Below, in pieces: positions 13,480 through 13,869 of a DNA stretch of 13,869 nucleotides. How positions within the stretch are numbered: the stretch's first letter is position 1; every line of letters starts with the position of its first letter. The stretch spans positions 1-13,869 of the forward strand of contig JAJRUC010000015.1 in the NCBI GenBank assembly GCA_024278015.1. Reading direction: 5' to 3'. The position numbers were made by a program, and so were the translations under genes. Source of the stretch: Chloroflexota bacterium. Its GTDB lineage: Bacteria > Chloroflexota > Anaerolineae > 4572-78. The notes beneath the pieces were generated by a model, which did not search any database, had not been told where the DNA came from, and was given only the letters and a program-made list of their open reading frames with translations.

Positions 13480-13869
13480 TCAGTAAGCATTTTTGTCGAA
13501 GAAAATCTCTATTGCAGTTCGCAACATAATTTTAAGGTCGAGTAAAATAGACCAGTTTTCAATATACCACAAATCGTATTTGGTGCGCTCAATAATCGAG
13601 GTGTCGCCGCGCAAGCCGTTTATCTGCGCCCAGCCGGTCAAGCCCGCTTTTTCTCGATGGCGTTCCATGTAACGGGGAATACTTTGTCTGAACTGGTCTA
13701 CAAAAACGGGGCGTTCCGGGCGCGGCCCCACCAGGCTCATATCACCCAGCAAAACGTTCACAAATTGCGGCAACTCGTCAATGGAGAAGCGGCGAATGAT
13801 TTCTCCCAACCGCGTCCGCCGGCTGTCATCCGGAGTGGTCCAACCGGCATCGCCACCGGCTTCGGCGTC
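13480..13869 (-). CDS. Polyprenyl-phosphate sugar phosphotransferase, C-terminal part
   Basis: The frame is open to the window edge, so the start lies outside; TTG at 13807-13809 is an internal Leu codon. The visible 129 residues are the C-terminal part of a bacterial sugar transferase (WcaJ/WbaP/PglC superfamily), which moves a sugar phosphate from a nucleotide sugar to undecaprenyl phosphate at the membrane and starts exopolysaccharide or O-antigen repeat units. Signatures are SIDELPQF with the catalytic Asp-Glu pair (codons 13774-13779), GDMSLVGPRPERP, GLTGWAQINGLRGDTS and NWSILLDLKIML, with a typical end near DKNAY. The sugar cannot be inferred. It is upstream of the methyltransferase on the same strand, and parS lies in the spacer. 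The N-terminal membrane region is not visible. Confidence 0.93.
   Translation of the reverse strand, partial: DAEAGGDAGWTTPDDSRRTRLGEIIRRFSIDELPQFVNVLLGDMSLVGPRPERPVFVDQFRQSIPRYMERHREKAGLTGWAQINGLRGDTSIIERTKYDLWYIENWSILLDLKIMLRTAIEIFFDKNAY

Noticed and set aside
13480..13809. A short gene starting at TTG 13809
   Set aside because: The same frame continues upstream to the window edge with sequence typical of the sugar transferase family, so this TTG is an internal Leu codon.

Overview
The window looks like bacterial chromosome, most probably from Chloroflexota (Anaerolineae or a close class). This is inferred from the proteins: an RNase Y and DnaN of ordinary bacterial type, a surface lipoprotein with Thr/Pro-rich linkers of the kind common in that phylum, several GC-rich palindromic intergenic elements, and GC-rich coding DNA that leaves long spurious antisense reading frames. 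No 16S rRNA or other decisive marker is present, so the assignment is tentative. I see no tRNA, rRNA, CRISPR array, transposase or phage gene.

Layout, left to right. The 3' end of rny (RNase Y) runs rightward and ends at 751. A 250-base convergent gap follows, holding overlapping dyads, a structured repeat element and a rho-independent terminator. A three-gene leftward operon then occupies 6977 down to 1002: a GH5-like glycosidase with a C-terminal LysM domain, a paralogous GH5-like glycosidase, and a 7-TM/GAF/PAS protein of histidine-kinase architecture whose phosphoacceptor His is replaced by Lys. Divergent from it, across a 420-base region with a symmetric -10 and a MITE-like palindromic element, is a lipoprotein with a carbohydrate-binding-like domain and a C-terminal LPXTG-like tail. 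Next come dnaN (sliding clamp) with its own extended -10 promoter and a strong terminator, then a kbl-qor operon (glycine C-acetyltransferase and zinc-free quinone oxidoreductase; ATGA overlap). At the right end, leftward, are the C-terminal part of an exopolysaccharide-type polyprenyl-phosphate glycosylphosphotransferase and a SAM methyltransferase with a zinc-ribbon tail.

A perfect 16-bp parS palindrome (ParB site) lies between the last two genes, 3.5 kb from dnaN. Together they suggest the window is in the origin-proximal segregation domain, although dnaA and a DnaA-box cluster are absent.

The most unusual block is 1002-8545. Two GH5-like enzymes keep the catalytic glutamates but have no export signal. 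They are co-transcribed with a membrane sensor that looks catalytically dead as a kinase, and sit back to back with a doubly anchored surface carbohydrate-binding-type lipoprotein. A glycan-sensing or envelope-remodelling module is a reasonable inference, but its function is unknown.
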